From an uncultured Lachnospiraceae bacterium (GTDB taxonomy: Bacteria > Bacillota > Clostridia > Lachnospirales > Lachnospiraceae), in the NCBI GenBank assembly GCA_902786365.1, contig CADACD010000004.1, forward strand, positions 1 through 64,000: DNA of 64,000 nucleotides. The letters run 5' to 3'. Both the position numbers and the translations under genes were made by a program. Below are positions 56,451-64,000 of the stretch, piece by piece (the stretch's first letter is position 1; each line of letters opens with the position of its first letter). The notes beneath the pieces were generated by a model. It ran no database searches and was not told the DNA's origin. It saw nothing but the letters and a program-made list of their open reading frames with translations.

Positions 56451-57368
56451 TTAGTTCTTATTCATAGCCTCTGCCACAACCGCACCGATTGCGATAGAAT
56501 TAACCTTTGTCTGGAAATCATCAGAACGTGATGTAAGGATAACAGGTGCCTTTGTTCCTGTGATAATATTTCCGTTTCTAACCTTTGCTGTATGAACGAG
56601 TGTCTTGTATGTGATATTTCCTGCATGAATATCAGGGAATATTAATACATCTGCATCTCCGACAATCTTTCTACCTTCTGCTCCCTTGTGAGCTGCTGCC
56701 TCAGGGTCAATCGCAAGGTCCATTGAAAGAGGTCCGTCAACGATACATCCTGTAATCTTGCCTTCGTCGTTCATCTTTGTAAGTTCTGCTGCCTCTACTG
56801 TAGCCGGCATCTTAGGATTGACAACCTCCACTGCTGCAAGTGGTGCAACCTTTGGATTTTCAATACCACATGCATGGCATACCTCAACTGTATTTTCTAT
56901 GATAGCAACCTTGTCCTCCAATGTAGGATATGTCATAAATGCAACATCTGAAAGGAAAAGCAATCTCTCAATTCCTTCAACTTCAAATACACATACATGA
57001 GATAACGGTCTGTTGTTTCTAAGGCCAACTTCTTTATCAAGCACACTCTTTAAGAAAGATTTTGTATCAATCAGACCTTTCATATACATATCTGCTTTTC
57101 CTGTGTGAACAAGTTCCACTGCCTTTAATGCTGCCTGGTATGTGTCTTTTTCATCAATAATCTCATATCCCTCAAGACTCATTCCAATACTGTCAGCAAT
57201 TTCCTTTATCTTATCTGCATCACCGACTAAAATTGCATTTGCAATGTTCTTCTCCTTTGCTTCTCTGACTGCCTCAAGAACAGGAGCGTCCTGAGCGACT
57301 GCAACAGAAACAGTTTTGATACTGCAGCTGTTTACCTTTGAAATTAATTCATCAAATCCTTTTGCCAT
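56451..57368 (-). CDS. ptb: phosphate butyryltransferase
   Basis: The 305-residue enzyme converts butyryl-CoA and phosphate to butyryl phosphate and CoA. Family blocks include SVAVAQDAPVLEAV, AILVGDADKI, YMKGLIDTKSFLKSVLDKE, and GPLSMDLAIDPEAAAHKG. ATG at 57368 with GAGGTGG eight bases upstream is preferred over the GTG at 57380. It heads the ptb-buk operon. Confidence 0.96.
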   Translation of the reverse strand: MAKGFDELISKVNSCSIKTVSVAVAQDAPVLEAVREAKEKNIANAILVGDADKIKEIADSIGMSLEGYEIIDEKDTYQAALKAVELVHTGKADMYMKGLIDTKSFLKSVLDKEVGLRNNRPLSHVCVFEVEGIERLLFLSDVAFMTYPTLEDKVAIIENTVEVCHACGIENPKVAPLAAVEVVNPKMPATVEAAELTKMNDEGKITGCIVDGPLSMDLAIDPEAAAHKGAEGRKIVGDADVLIFPDIHAGNITYKTLVHTAKVRNGNIITGTKAPVILTSRSDDFQTKVNSIAIGAVVAEAMNKN

Positions 57369-57407
57369 TTTAATTGCCACCTCTACCTTATATTTTTGTA
57401 AGCTGTT

Positions 57408-57424
57408 AGTGTGATTACCACACT
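57408..57424 (-). promoter_or_regulatory. palindrome in the ptb-buk leader
   Basis: AGTGTG-ATTAC-CACACT, a perfect 6-bp inverted repeat, lies 40 bases upstream of the ptb ATG; adjacent TTA/TAA can extend it. It could be an operator or a leader hairpin. It does not match the Rex or CcpA consensus. Confidence 0.35.
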
Positions 57425-57454
57425 GTAAGTGCTTTTTAACAGACGCACTTTTAT

Positions 57455-57751
57455 CTAATAAATTATCTTAACACTTTGACACCCAAAAATCAACACTTCT
57501 GCACAAATTTGGATAATAAGAACAATTCTCAGTATATACCGGCTGTTAAAATCCACTTCCTCCAAGTCCACAGCATCATCAGCTATATCTTTCAGAAACC
57601 ATTTTGAATTTTTATTCTTATCAGCTACTTTCATAATAAAGCTGAAATCTTTCGCATGTTCGGATATATTTTCAGATGAATTTTCAAAATCTTATATCTG
57701 TACCAGCCTCATCAGCATGGTTCCTATGTGAATCTCATATCTTAACTTCAT
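57455..57751 (-). pseudogene. possible 99-codon small gene with an internal stop
   Basis: GAGAGG precedes an ATG at 57751. The frame reads MKLRYEIHIGTMLMRLVQI, TAA (57694-57692), then DFENSSENISEHAKDFSFIM, KVADKNKNSKWFLKDIADDA and on to a TAG at 57455. The single stop in 99 codons, the good ribosome binding site and the protein-like composition suggest a recently broken gene, or two small ORFs. I do not recognise the family. The last 20 residues are less convincing. Confidence 0.45.
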
Positions 57752-57861
57752 TTTTTTCCTCTCTCTTTTATCTTGTCCATCATATAATAAACTCATCAGA
57801 AGGAAAAATTGCTTGATACCTCTTCACACTTTCTTGTGTCACACGTTCTCGCTGCATTTTT

Positions 57862-58755
57862 TCAGTTGTAATAAAACAGCATCACATTATCTGCAATTCC
57901 CTTTGCTATCGCCTCTGCAATATCGTCATTATGTCTACGGAACCAATGGTTATCATAGCTGCTTGACATAAATCCCACTTCTATAATCATGCTCGTCATC
58001 TCTACTTTATTCATCCCAAAATTTTCATATGGGTCATCCATACTTCCTGATTTTACACCTCTGTTATTAATATCATCCGCACATCCTGTTATGTTATCAA
58101 GAATATCTTCTGCTATTTTTCTCGCCTCATAGGGTTCAGAATTGTTAATCCACGCTTCTATTCCCGCTATTTTTTCCAGTCCATTATACATATTTCTATG
58201 AATGGATACAAGAACATCTGCATTCGCATTATTTGCGATGTCTCTTCTCTCCTCCAGACTGAGTTCTACATCTTTTGTTCTTGTCATAACAACATTGATT
58301 CCAAGACTTTCAAGATATTGCCTTACCTTTTTGGCTAGGATTAATGTCTGCTCCTTCTCTTCTATCCCTGTATTGGTCTTTGCACCACAGTCGCTGCCTC
58401 CATGTCCGGCATCAATACATACTGTATAATTCAAAAAACTATCCTTTTTACCACTGTACATCTGAGCAAACTTGTCTATTTTACTATCAGAAATCAATGA
58501 TTCTTCTTCGTCATCTTCACTATTTTCTTTACTGCTTTTCTCATTGCTCCATGAGTCAGGCAAAGAATTTTGTTCTTTCATTTTCCTAGAATTGCTGCTA
58601 TTTTTCACAACCATGACGAGTAATACAATAAAAAGTATGACATTCACCAATAATATAATTCTTCCCGTCAACTCTCTTATCATTCTTCGTTTTCTCTTTT
58701 TTCTTCTCAATAGAGCAATCGGATCATCTTCTTTTCTTTTTCTGCTGCTTTCCAT
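57862..58755 (-). CDS. N-acetylmuramoyl-L-alanine amidase (Amidase_3)
   Basis: The 297-residue protein has a Lys/Arg-rich N-terminus, one membrane helix (about 33-50), an acidic Ser-rich linker and an Amidase_3 domain (about 108-297). Zinc ligands and catalytic residues: His118 (DAGHGG), Glu132 (IEEKEQ), His186 (VSIHRN) and Glu259 (IIEVGFMS). It cleaves the lactyl-amide bond between MurNAc and stem peptides. The form resembles CwlD-like or cell-separation amidases; CwlD makes muramic lactam in cortex. ATG at 58755 with GGAG eight bases upstream is preferred over 58827. Confidence 0.9.
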   Translation of the reverse strand: MESSRKRKEDDPIALLRRKKRKRRMIRELTGRIILLVNVILFIVLLVMVVKNSSNSRKMKEQNSLPDSWSNEKSSKENSEDDEEESLISDSKIDKFAQMYSGKKDSFLNYTVCIDAGHGGSDCGAKTNTGIEEKEQTLILAKKVRQYLESLGINVVMTRTKDVELSLEERRDIANNANADVLVSIHRNMYNGLEKIAGIEAWINNSEPYEARKIAEDILDNITGCADDINNRGVKSGSMDDPYENFGMNKVEMTSMIIEVGFMSSSYDNHWFRRHNDDIAEAIAKGIADNVMLFYYN

Positions 58756-58892
58756 ATAATATTCTCCATAACCTTTATCTTTTTTTATAAATCGAAAATG
58801 CATTTTCTTTTGTAAATCTATCATCATTTTAATATATTCATTTGCAAAAAGTAATCAGTAAATTGTAAAATATATGTAAATAAGCATCTTAG

Positions 58893-58920
58893 TTATCCCA
58901 CTGACCCGTGAACGTCAACA
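58893..58920. repeat. dispersed intergenic motif, copy 2
   Basis: Same pattern as 42869-42896: TTATCCCACTGAC, two variable bases, GTGAA, four variable bases, AACA. It lies in the divergent gap between the amidase gene and the two-component operon (58756-59138), which is otherwise AT-rich and must hold both promoters; I could not place them with confidence. Confidence 0.5.
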
Positions 58921-59138
58921 CTTTTTACAAATTATTTACAAGTTTTGACTATACATTTATAAAAAAAATTTATAAAATAGTAGTTGTTCACATAAAATTC
59001 ACAAACTTATTCTATTTTTTGTGCATTATTAATAATCAAAAATCACAGTCAATATGTGCAAAATAAAGAAAACGCCTAACAATTCTTACCGCATTTTTTT
59101 GGTATTAAGAAAACAGCTTAACTGATATGGAGGATATG

Positions 59139-59795
59139 ATGATAAAAATATTAATTGTTGAAGATGATGAAAATATTGCAAAAATGATACGTGCCACAGT
59201 GACCATGGGAGGATATGATTCCTATATATGTTCCGATGGCATAACAGGACTTAAACATATGAACAGCGGTGACTATGATCTTGTATTATTGGATATTATG
59301 CTGCCGGAAATGGATGGCTTTGAAGTGATTTCAAAACGAACCAATGATACTCCTGTCATATTCATCACTGCCAAACAGGATGTTCTTGATAAAGTTTCCG
59401 GTCTTAAACTGGGTGCGGAAGACTATATTGTCAAACCATTTGAAACAGTTGAACTTCTTGCAAGAATAGAAGTTGTTCTCCGCAGATACAATAAAAATGA
59501 ACATATCCTGACATATAAAGATATTACAATTAATATCGATGAACATACATGCCGACAAAATCATACAGATGTGAATCTCACTCCAAAAGAATTTGATCTG
59601 ATTGTATTTTTTATACAGCATCAGGATGTTGCCATTTCACGCAGCCAGCTTTTATCAGCGATATGGTGCTACTACTTTGAGGGCGAATCAAGAACTGTGG
59701 ATATCCATATACAACAGCTGCGAAAAAAACTCAGCTTAAAAAACAATCTGATCACTATTCCAAAACTTGGGTACCGGCTTAATAAAATTTCATAG
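59139..59795 (+). CDS. OmpR-family response regulator
   Basis: The 218-residue regulator has a receiver domain (acidic pair Asp9-Asp10, phospho-acceptor Asp52 in VLLDIMLPEMDGF, Thr77, Lys99 in VKPF) and a winged-helix DNA-binding domain (about 122-218; NLTPKEFDLIVFF, RTVDIHIQQLRKKL, GYRL). ATG at 59139 with GGAGG five bases upstream is the best start. It is followed by its histidine kinase two bases later. Confidence 0.95.
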   Translation: MIKILIVEDDENIAKMIRATVTMGGYDSYICSDGITGLKHMNSGDYDLVLLDIMLPEMDGFEVISKRTNDTPVIFITAKQDVLDKVSGLKLGAEDYIVKPFETVELLARIEVVLRRYNKNEHILTYKDITINIDEHTCRQNHTDVNLTPKEFDLIVFFIQHQDVAISRSQLLSAIWCYYFEGESRTVDIHIQQLRKKLSLKNNLITIPKLGYRLNKIS

Positions 59796-59797
59796 AG

Positions 59798-61303
59798 TTG
59801 ATTCAATCTGTTTTTCACTATCTCACAGAAAGGTTTGGGTACAATACTTTGAAACTATGGCAGAAAATATTCCTGTGGACACTACTCACTGTTATGCTTG
59901 CAGTGAGTACCATAGGTATTCTTTTACTAAAAAATGATTTTAATACAAGCATTGATATGCAGACTGAAAATGCTATTTCTGAACATTCTTATATGGTATC
60001 GAATATAAGCAATAAGATTATTACGGCAAGACTGCAAAGTAATTCTATTCTTTTAACCACAAGCCAGATACTCAATGTTCTTGGTGATATTTTTGAAGAT
60101 TCGAAAATAAATCCTACAACAATTGTGGCACTTTTCAACAAAAATAACCGGGTACTCTATAATAATGTTCCAATAAGCCTTGATACTTCTATTTTGAACA
60201 GTGCGGGCAGCAGCAATACCTCTTCCACTGACAGCAATTTATACTACACACAGATTTTAAAAGTTAATGGCCGCATGAGACTGATTGTCGCATCCCCCAT
60301 TGTTTTGGAAAAACAAAATTTTATTTTTGTAACTTCGACTGATATTTCCAATATTTATGCTTCATATAGCAATCAGATCCGATACACCAAATATATGTGT
60401 ATTACCCTTTCTCTTGTGTGTGCCATTATATTATTGACACTTTCAAAACTTTTACTACGGCCCCTTGTTAATCTTAACCGCACAACTTCTGCTATTGCAA
60501 CCGGAGATTACAGCCAGCGGATAACCATCTATTCGGATGATGAACTGGGGGAACTTTCCTACAATATGAATATCATGGCAAATGCTGTTGAAAAAAATGT
60601 CAATCAATTAAAAGAAGTTGCGGAAAACAGAAAAACGTTTATCAATAATCTTTCACATGAGATGAAAACTCCTCTCACATCCATACTCGGTTTTGCGGAT
60701 ATCATGAGAATAAAGAGAAATCTCTCAGACGAAGAATTATCAGACTATAGCAATATTATTTTTGATGAGGCAACGCGTCTTAAAAATCTCTCTGGAAAAT
60801 TGATGGAGCTTATTACAATAGGCGAAACCAATCTTGATTTTTCCGAAACTGAGACCACCGAACTTTTTTCACAGATTGAACTGGTGATGAAACCAATTAT
60901 GATAACAAACAACATTTCTTTTACAGTATCATGTGATTCGTGTTTCATTTACATTGACCTTGAACTTTTCAAATCAGTAATACTTAATCTTCTTGACAAT
61001 GCCATTAAAGCCTCCGAAAATGATTCTACTATCTCTCTCATTGGCAAAATAGAAAATGATGATTTTAAAATTCAAGTGATTGATAAAGGTATTGGAATGT
61101 CTGAAGATGATATTTCAAAAGTAACAGAACCATTTTATATGGTTGACAAGGCAAGAAGCAGAAAAGCAGGAGGTGTCGGACTCGGTCTTGCCCTTTGCAG
61201 CAGTATTGTCGAAATACACAATGCCAAACTTGATATATCCAGCAGGCTGCAACATGGTACAAATGTGACCGTTTCCATTCAAATTCAAAAAAAGGAGCAG
61301 TAA
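59798..61303 (+). CDS. sensor histidine kinase
   Basis: The 501-residue kinase has two membrane helices (about 24-44 and 196-219) around a 150-residue extracytoplasmic sensor domain, a HAMP domain (about 221-272), HisKA with His287 in NNLSHEMKTPLTS, and HATPase_c (N box NLLDNAIKA with Asn401, DKGIGMSEDD, GGVGLGLALC). The start is a TTG two bases after the regulator's stop with no strong site, so it relies on coupled translation. The sensor domain is not one I recognise; the neighbours suggest an envelope signal. Confidence 0.93.
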   Translation: MIQSVFHYLTERFGYNTLKLWQKIFLWTLLTVMLAVSTIGILLLKNDFNTSIDMQTENAISEHSYMVSNISNKIITARLQSNSILLTTSQILNVLGDIFEDSKINPTTIVALFNKNNRVLYNNVPISLDTSILNSAGSSNTSSTDSNLYYTQILKVNGRMRLIVASPIVLEKQNFIFVTSTDISNIYASYSNQIRYTKYMCITLSLVCAIILLTLSKLLLRPLVNLNRTTSAIATGDYSQRITIYSDDELGELSYNMNIMANAVEKNVNQLKEVAENRKTFINNLSHEMKTPLTSILGFADIMRIKRNLSDEELSDYSNIIFDEATRLKNLSGKLMELITIGETNLDFSETETTELFSQIELVMKPIMITNNISFTVSCDSCFIYIDLELFKSVILNLLDNAIKASENDSTISLIGKIENDDFKIQVIDKGIGMSEDDISKVTEPFYMVDKARSRKAGGVGLGLALCSSIVEIHNAKLDISSRLQHGTNVTVSIQIQKKEQ

Positions 61304-62335
61304 ATGATGAAAAATAATACACATAATTATATTAAACTCAATATTCAACTTATTATTACCTTTTTGATGGCTGCTGCTATTATCCTCATTGGCTCTCAGC
61401 TTTTAGCCATTATTGGAAGTTATCTTGTCACTTCAGACACAACTGTAAAAACATATTCCATCGATGATAATGATTGCTACATGTTTTACACACAGTCCGA
61501 TAGTGATATTACACTCTTTCCATGGAATTATTATAATCCGGAGGGAGTTAATTTTTATGACTATTTTGAAGAATTGACTGCTGATTATGACTTTGATTAC
61601 AATATAGATGATTATGTCAATATTGATAATTTGTATGACAGTATCAGATACTATTTTTACCAGTCTGTTCCCCATGCAAGGCAATATGTTTTGGAAGAGG
61701 ATTCTTCTTTGTATGTAATAATGGATTTTGATAATATCTTTAAAAAAATCACTATGGCAAAAGATTCTTCCGGAATCTATTACTTTTACAATGAACCTGT
61801 CACCATTAATAATCAGACATACAATATATCATTTGCTCTTAATAGCAGATTTGAGTTGCTATCTTTTCAATGTTACAACATGCTCGACTCAAATGCATAT
61901 ACACCGGAAATTATCAGTGCCGGAAAAAAAACGATTACCAATTTTATTAATGGTAATAATCAGGTGAACTTAAATCTTTTGATTACAGATCTGCAGAATG
62001 CGGCGGGCATTCTTACCAGTTATGAATTACACTACATTTCCCAAACCGATGAATACACTGTTGATGTGGCTGATGATATATACAACTACTTTTATGATAT
62101 AGATATTTATGACAACTACATAGAATATTACAGTAATAATATATCGGAAAAGGATTATATGACTCTGACTGACCTCGAATTATATGATTCTGCCATTTCT
62201 GAACCGGTTACTTATTCTTATCAGGTGGTAGAGACTGAAAATGACATTATGATTATTGTTCTTGATGCTAACATTGTCATCCATTTCGATCCTGTCATGC
62301 AGGTATTTACAGGATTTAATATGATTTATAATTAA
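61304..62335 (+). CDS. unrecognised membrane-anchored acidic Tyr/Asp/Asn-rich protein
   Basis: The 343-residue protein starts directly after the kinase stop with AAAGGAG six bases upstream. It has one N-terminal helix (about 14-40) and a large extracytoplasmic part rich in Tyr, Asp, Asn and Ile (YDFDYNIDDYVNIDNLYDSI; DIYNYFYDIDIYDNYIEYY). No cysteine or histidine cluster, sorting signal or known domain was seen. Three genes in one tight operon suggest it serves the two-component system, as an accessory sensor, antagonist or stress target. I cannot name a family. Confidence 0.8.
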   Translation: MMKNNTHNYIKLNIQLIITFLMAAAIILIGSQLLAIIGSYLVTSDTTVKTYSIDDNDCYMFYTQSDSDITLFPWNYYNPEGVNFYDYFEELTADYDFDYNIDDYVNIDNLYDSIRYYFYQSVPHARQYVLEEDSSLYVIMDFDNIFKKITMAKDSSGIYYFYNEPVTINNQTYNISFALNSRFELLSFQCYNMLDSNAYTPEIISAGKKTITNFINGNNQVNLNLLITDLQNAAGILTSYELHYISQTDEYTVDVADDIYNYFYDIDIYDNYIEYYSNNISEKDYMTLTDLELYDSAISEPVTYSYQVVETENDIMIIVLDANIVIHFDPVMQVFTGFNMIYN

Positions 62336-62375
62336 AATTGTTATCAAAATTTTACATTTCTTTAACATATTTGTG

Positions 62376-62404
62376 TTTACTTTAATTTTGTATTGAAGTA
62401 TACT
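62376..62404 (+). promoter_or_regulatory. promoter of the LCP gene
   Basis: TTTACT (62376-62381), 17 bp and TATACT (62399-62404), about 55 bases upstream of the ATG at 62459. Confidence 0.65.
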
Positions 62405-62458
62405 ACACTTTGTGACTAAATTAAATCACATAGAAAGTTGCAAAGTGGAGGCGACAAA

Positions 62459-63676
62459 ATGGCTAACCAAAAAATGTCAAAAGCAGAACGTATCAAAAGA
62501 AGAAAACGAAAAAAACGCATTAAGCTGTTTTTATTTACGGTAGAAGTCCTATTTTTTTCAATAGCAATTTCTATCTTAACTATTTTCCTTCTGCCAAATT
62601 CAAAGGCTGTCTTTGTAAAGCTTTTTACCAAATGCCCTGCGGGACAAAGCCTGCTAAAAACTCTATACAAAGAGGACTACGATACAAATGTCCTTGACAA
62701 TTCTACAAACAAGGACAATATTCATACTGTAGATTTAGGAAAAGGATATACAAATATTGCATTATTTGGTATCGATCCAAGACTCGGAGAATTTGAAGAT
62801 TCAACACATACTGATACAATTATGATTGTCAATATTAATAATAAAACACACGATGTGAAGCTTGTTTCTGTGTATCGGGATACGTTGCTCAGAATGACCA
62901 CATCTAACGGCAATATCGATTATGAGAAAGCAAACACTGCCTACTTTCGAAATGGTGCGGAAGGCGCATTAAATATGCTCAACAGCAATTTAGATCTCGA
63001 TATTACAGAGTATGTACTTGTCAATTTTGAGGGACTTGCCAACATCATTGATGCCCTTGGTGGAATTGATATCAATCTTACACCTGATGAACAATTCTAT
63101 GTAAATGGTTATCTTACAGAGACAAGAAAAATCACCGGAATGGATGCTCCTGATGTTCTTACATCAGGCGAAAACGTTCACCTTTCAGGACTTCAGGCAA
63201 CTGCTTATTGCCGTATAAGGTATGTAACATTTACAGATGAAGCGGGGAATGAATATAACAATGATTACGGAAGAACAGCAAGGCAGCGTTATGTTCTCAA
63301 TAAACTTCTTCAAAAAGCAAAAAGTGCAGGTATCTCTGAACTGATGAATGTTGCTGATACTTTAATTAAAAAGAACAATGTGGCAGGACATAAAATCATA
63401 TCTACTAATATCAGTTGGGACAAGATTGTTACTCTGCTTACTATTGCTGTAGACTGTAACCTGTCAGAAACCTTTGGTTTTCCTTATGATGTATATACTC
63501 CTGAACAAGGCAGGGCATATTATGGCTATGTAATACCAATGGGACTTGAACAGAATGTGACAAGGCTTCACAAACAGCTTTTCCCAAGCAAAACTTATGT
63601 TCCTTCTGACCTTGTGACACGAATTAATGATTATATTATTGACGAAACCGGAATCTATCCGCCTGATGACAATTAA
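62459..63676 (+). CDS. LCP (LytR-CpsA-Psr) family glycopolymer transferase
   Basis: The 405-residue protein has a very basic cytoplasmic N-terminus, one membrane helix (about 23-46), a linker and an LCP domain (about 90-300; THTDTIMIVNINNKT, VKLVSVYRDTLL, GGIDINLTPDE, QATAYCRIRY, GRTARQRYVLNKLL). LCP enzymes attach wall teichoic acids or capsule chains to peptidoglycan, using Arg/Asp residues to bind a polyprenyl phosphate. ATG at 62459 with GGAGG seven bases upstream. It has its own promoter and terminator but follows the two-component operon and may be its target. Confidence 0.92.
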   Translation: MANQKMSKAERIKRRKRKKRIKLFLFTVEVLFFSIAISILTIFLLPNSKAVFVKLFTKCPAGQSLLKTLYKEDYDTNVLDNSTNKDNIHTVDLGKGYTNIALFGIDPRLGEFEDSTHTDTIMIVNINNKTHDVKLVSVYRDTLLRMTTSNGNIDYEKANTAYFRNGAEGALNMLNSNLDLDITEYVLVNFEGLANIIDALGGIDINLTPDEQFYVNGYLTETRKITGMDAPDVLTSGENVHLSGLQATAYCRIRYVTFTDEAGNEYNNDYGRTARQRYVLNKLLQKAKSAGISELMNVADTLIKKNNVAGHKIISTNISWDKIVTLLTIAVDCNLSETFGFPYDVYTPEQGRAYYGYVIPMGLEQNVTRLHKQLFPSKTYVPSDLVTRINDYIIDETGIYPPDDN

Positions 63677-63712
63677 AATATCAGGCACACATTGATGTTT
63701 AAAACAGATCAT

Positions 63713-63761
63713 AAAAAAATGAGCCATATCCATTCAAGTCGAACGGGGTATGGCTTATTTT
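63713..63761. terminator. bidirectional terminator between the LCP and RNA methyltransferase genes
   Basis: AAATGAGCCATATCC pairs with GGGGTATGGCTTATTT around a 13-nt loop (allowing wobble). The minus strand ends in seven Ts, the plus strand in TTATTTT, so it serves both converging genes. Confidence 0.8.
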
Positions 63762-63786
63762 AAATTAACTAATATATTATTCAAAG

Positions 63787-64000
63787 CTATTCATTTTTCT
63801 TACTCAGTAAACAGACTGCTTCAACCGCATCTGTGTGCGGGAACATGTCTACCGGCTGTACTTTCTCAAGCCGATAACCATTCTCACTCATATATTTTAT
63901 ATCTCTTGCAAGTGTTGCACTGTCACAGCTTACATACACCATCTTCTGCGGCTGCATTTTTACAATTGTATCAAGAAGTGCCCTATCACAGCCTTTGCGA
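63787..64000 (-). CDS. 23S rRNA (uracil-5-)-methyltransferase, C-terminal part (RlmD/TrmA family)
   Basis: The visible 70 residues read [40 protein letters not shown] and [19 protein letters not shown]. These are the end of the RlmD/TrmA SAM-dependent methyltransferases: the PRKGC catalytic-loop end, the [12 protein letters not shown] block with a Cys, and [10 protein letters not shown]. The gene runs off the right edge. The stop is TAG at 63789-63787. Confidence 0.9.
   Translation of the reverse strand, partial: RKGCDRALLDTIVKMQPQKMVYVSCDSATLARDIKYMSENGYRLEKVQPVDMFPHTDAVEAVCLLSKKNE

Noticed and set aside
58921..59126. Consensus promoter for the two-component operon
   Set aside because: TTGACT near 58945 has no -10 at acceptable spacing; several AT-rich hexamers compete, so none is called.

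Overview
The window is AT-rich DNA from an anaerobic, spore-forming Firmicute, most likely a member of Lachnospiraceae (Clostridia). The reasons are the conserved sporulation block (spoVT, hup, rqcP, yabP, yabQ, divIC, spoIIE, tilS, hpt, ftsH), spoIIID, butyrate formation through phosphotransbutyrylase and butyrate kinase, a superoxide reductase, many strong AGGAGG ribosome binding sites, and a sortase/pilus locus of the Gram-positive type. The species cannot be named from sequence alone. No rRNA, tRNA or CRISPR array was seen.

Region by region. 1-1370 is a graveyard of mobile DNA: a decayed virB4-type conjugation ATPase, interrupted by the 3' end of a group II intron (domain V/VI plus the tail of its encoded protein), joined to the right end of an IS66-type element. 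1436-13454 is a leftward pilus operon: promoter, a repeat-rich coiled-coil/Asn-rich protein, a signal peptidase I, a 1682-residue fibro-slime/Cna-B adhesin (LPKTG), a backbone pilin (LPTTG), a class C sortase, a minor pilin (IPQTG) and a second short sortase, then a terminator. 13660-17176 holds an Rpn-type nuclease, a vestige of a second copy of it, and an intracellular GH13 alpha-glucanase. 17332-26875 is the sporulation/cell-division block, with a spoIIE promoter that keeps the 21-bp spacing known from Spo0A-activated spoII promoters. 27017-28588 is superoxide reductase plus lactate dehydrogenase with two tiny leader ORFs. 28907-30999 is an amidohydrolase and a YkuD-type L,D-transpeptidase homologue that has lost its catalytic residues. 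31048-42809 is the rpoC-rpoB-rplL-rplJ-(L10 leader)-rplA-rplK-nusG-secE-rpmG cluster; both RNA polymerase subunits end in acidic repeat tails.

42903-57751 is metabolism: an aminotransferase, a GlcD-type FAD oxidase, the MetNIQ methionine importer, cysteine synthase with a consensus promoter and operator-like palindrome, a Nudix hydrolase, an SPFH protein, spoIIID, a DUF308 membrane protein, ilvE, a HAD phosphatase, and buk-ptb (ATP-yielding end of butyrate fermentation). 57862-63761 is envelope biology: an N-acetylmuramoyl-L-alanine amidase, then a rightward two-component system followed by an unrecognised acidic Tyr-rich membrane-anchored protein, and an LCP (LytR-CpsA-Psr) ligase. The window ends inside an RlmD/TrmA-type RNA methyltransferase.

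The most unusual items are the catalytically dead L,D-transpeptidase homologue, the repeat tails on RpoB and RpoC, the tandem leader ORFs before ldh, the spoIIE promoter spacing, the unrecognised third gene of the two-component operon, and two families of short dispersed intergenic motifs (42869/58893 and 46582/48671).
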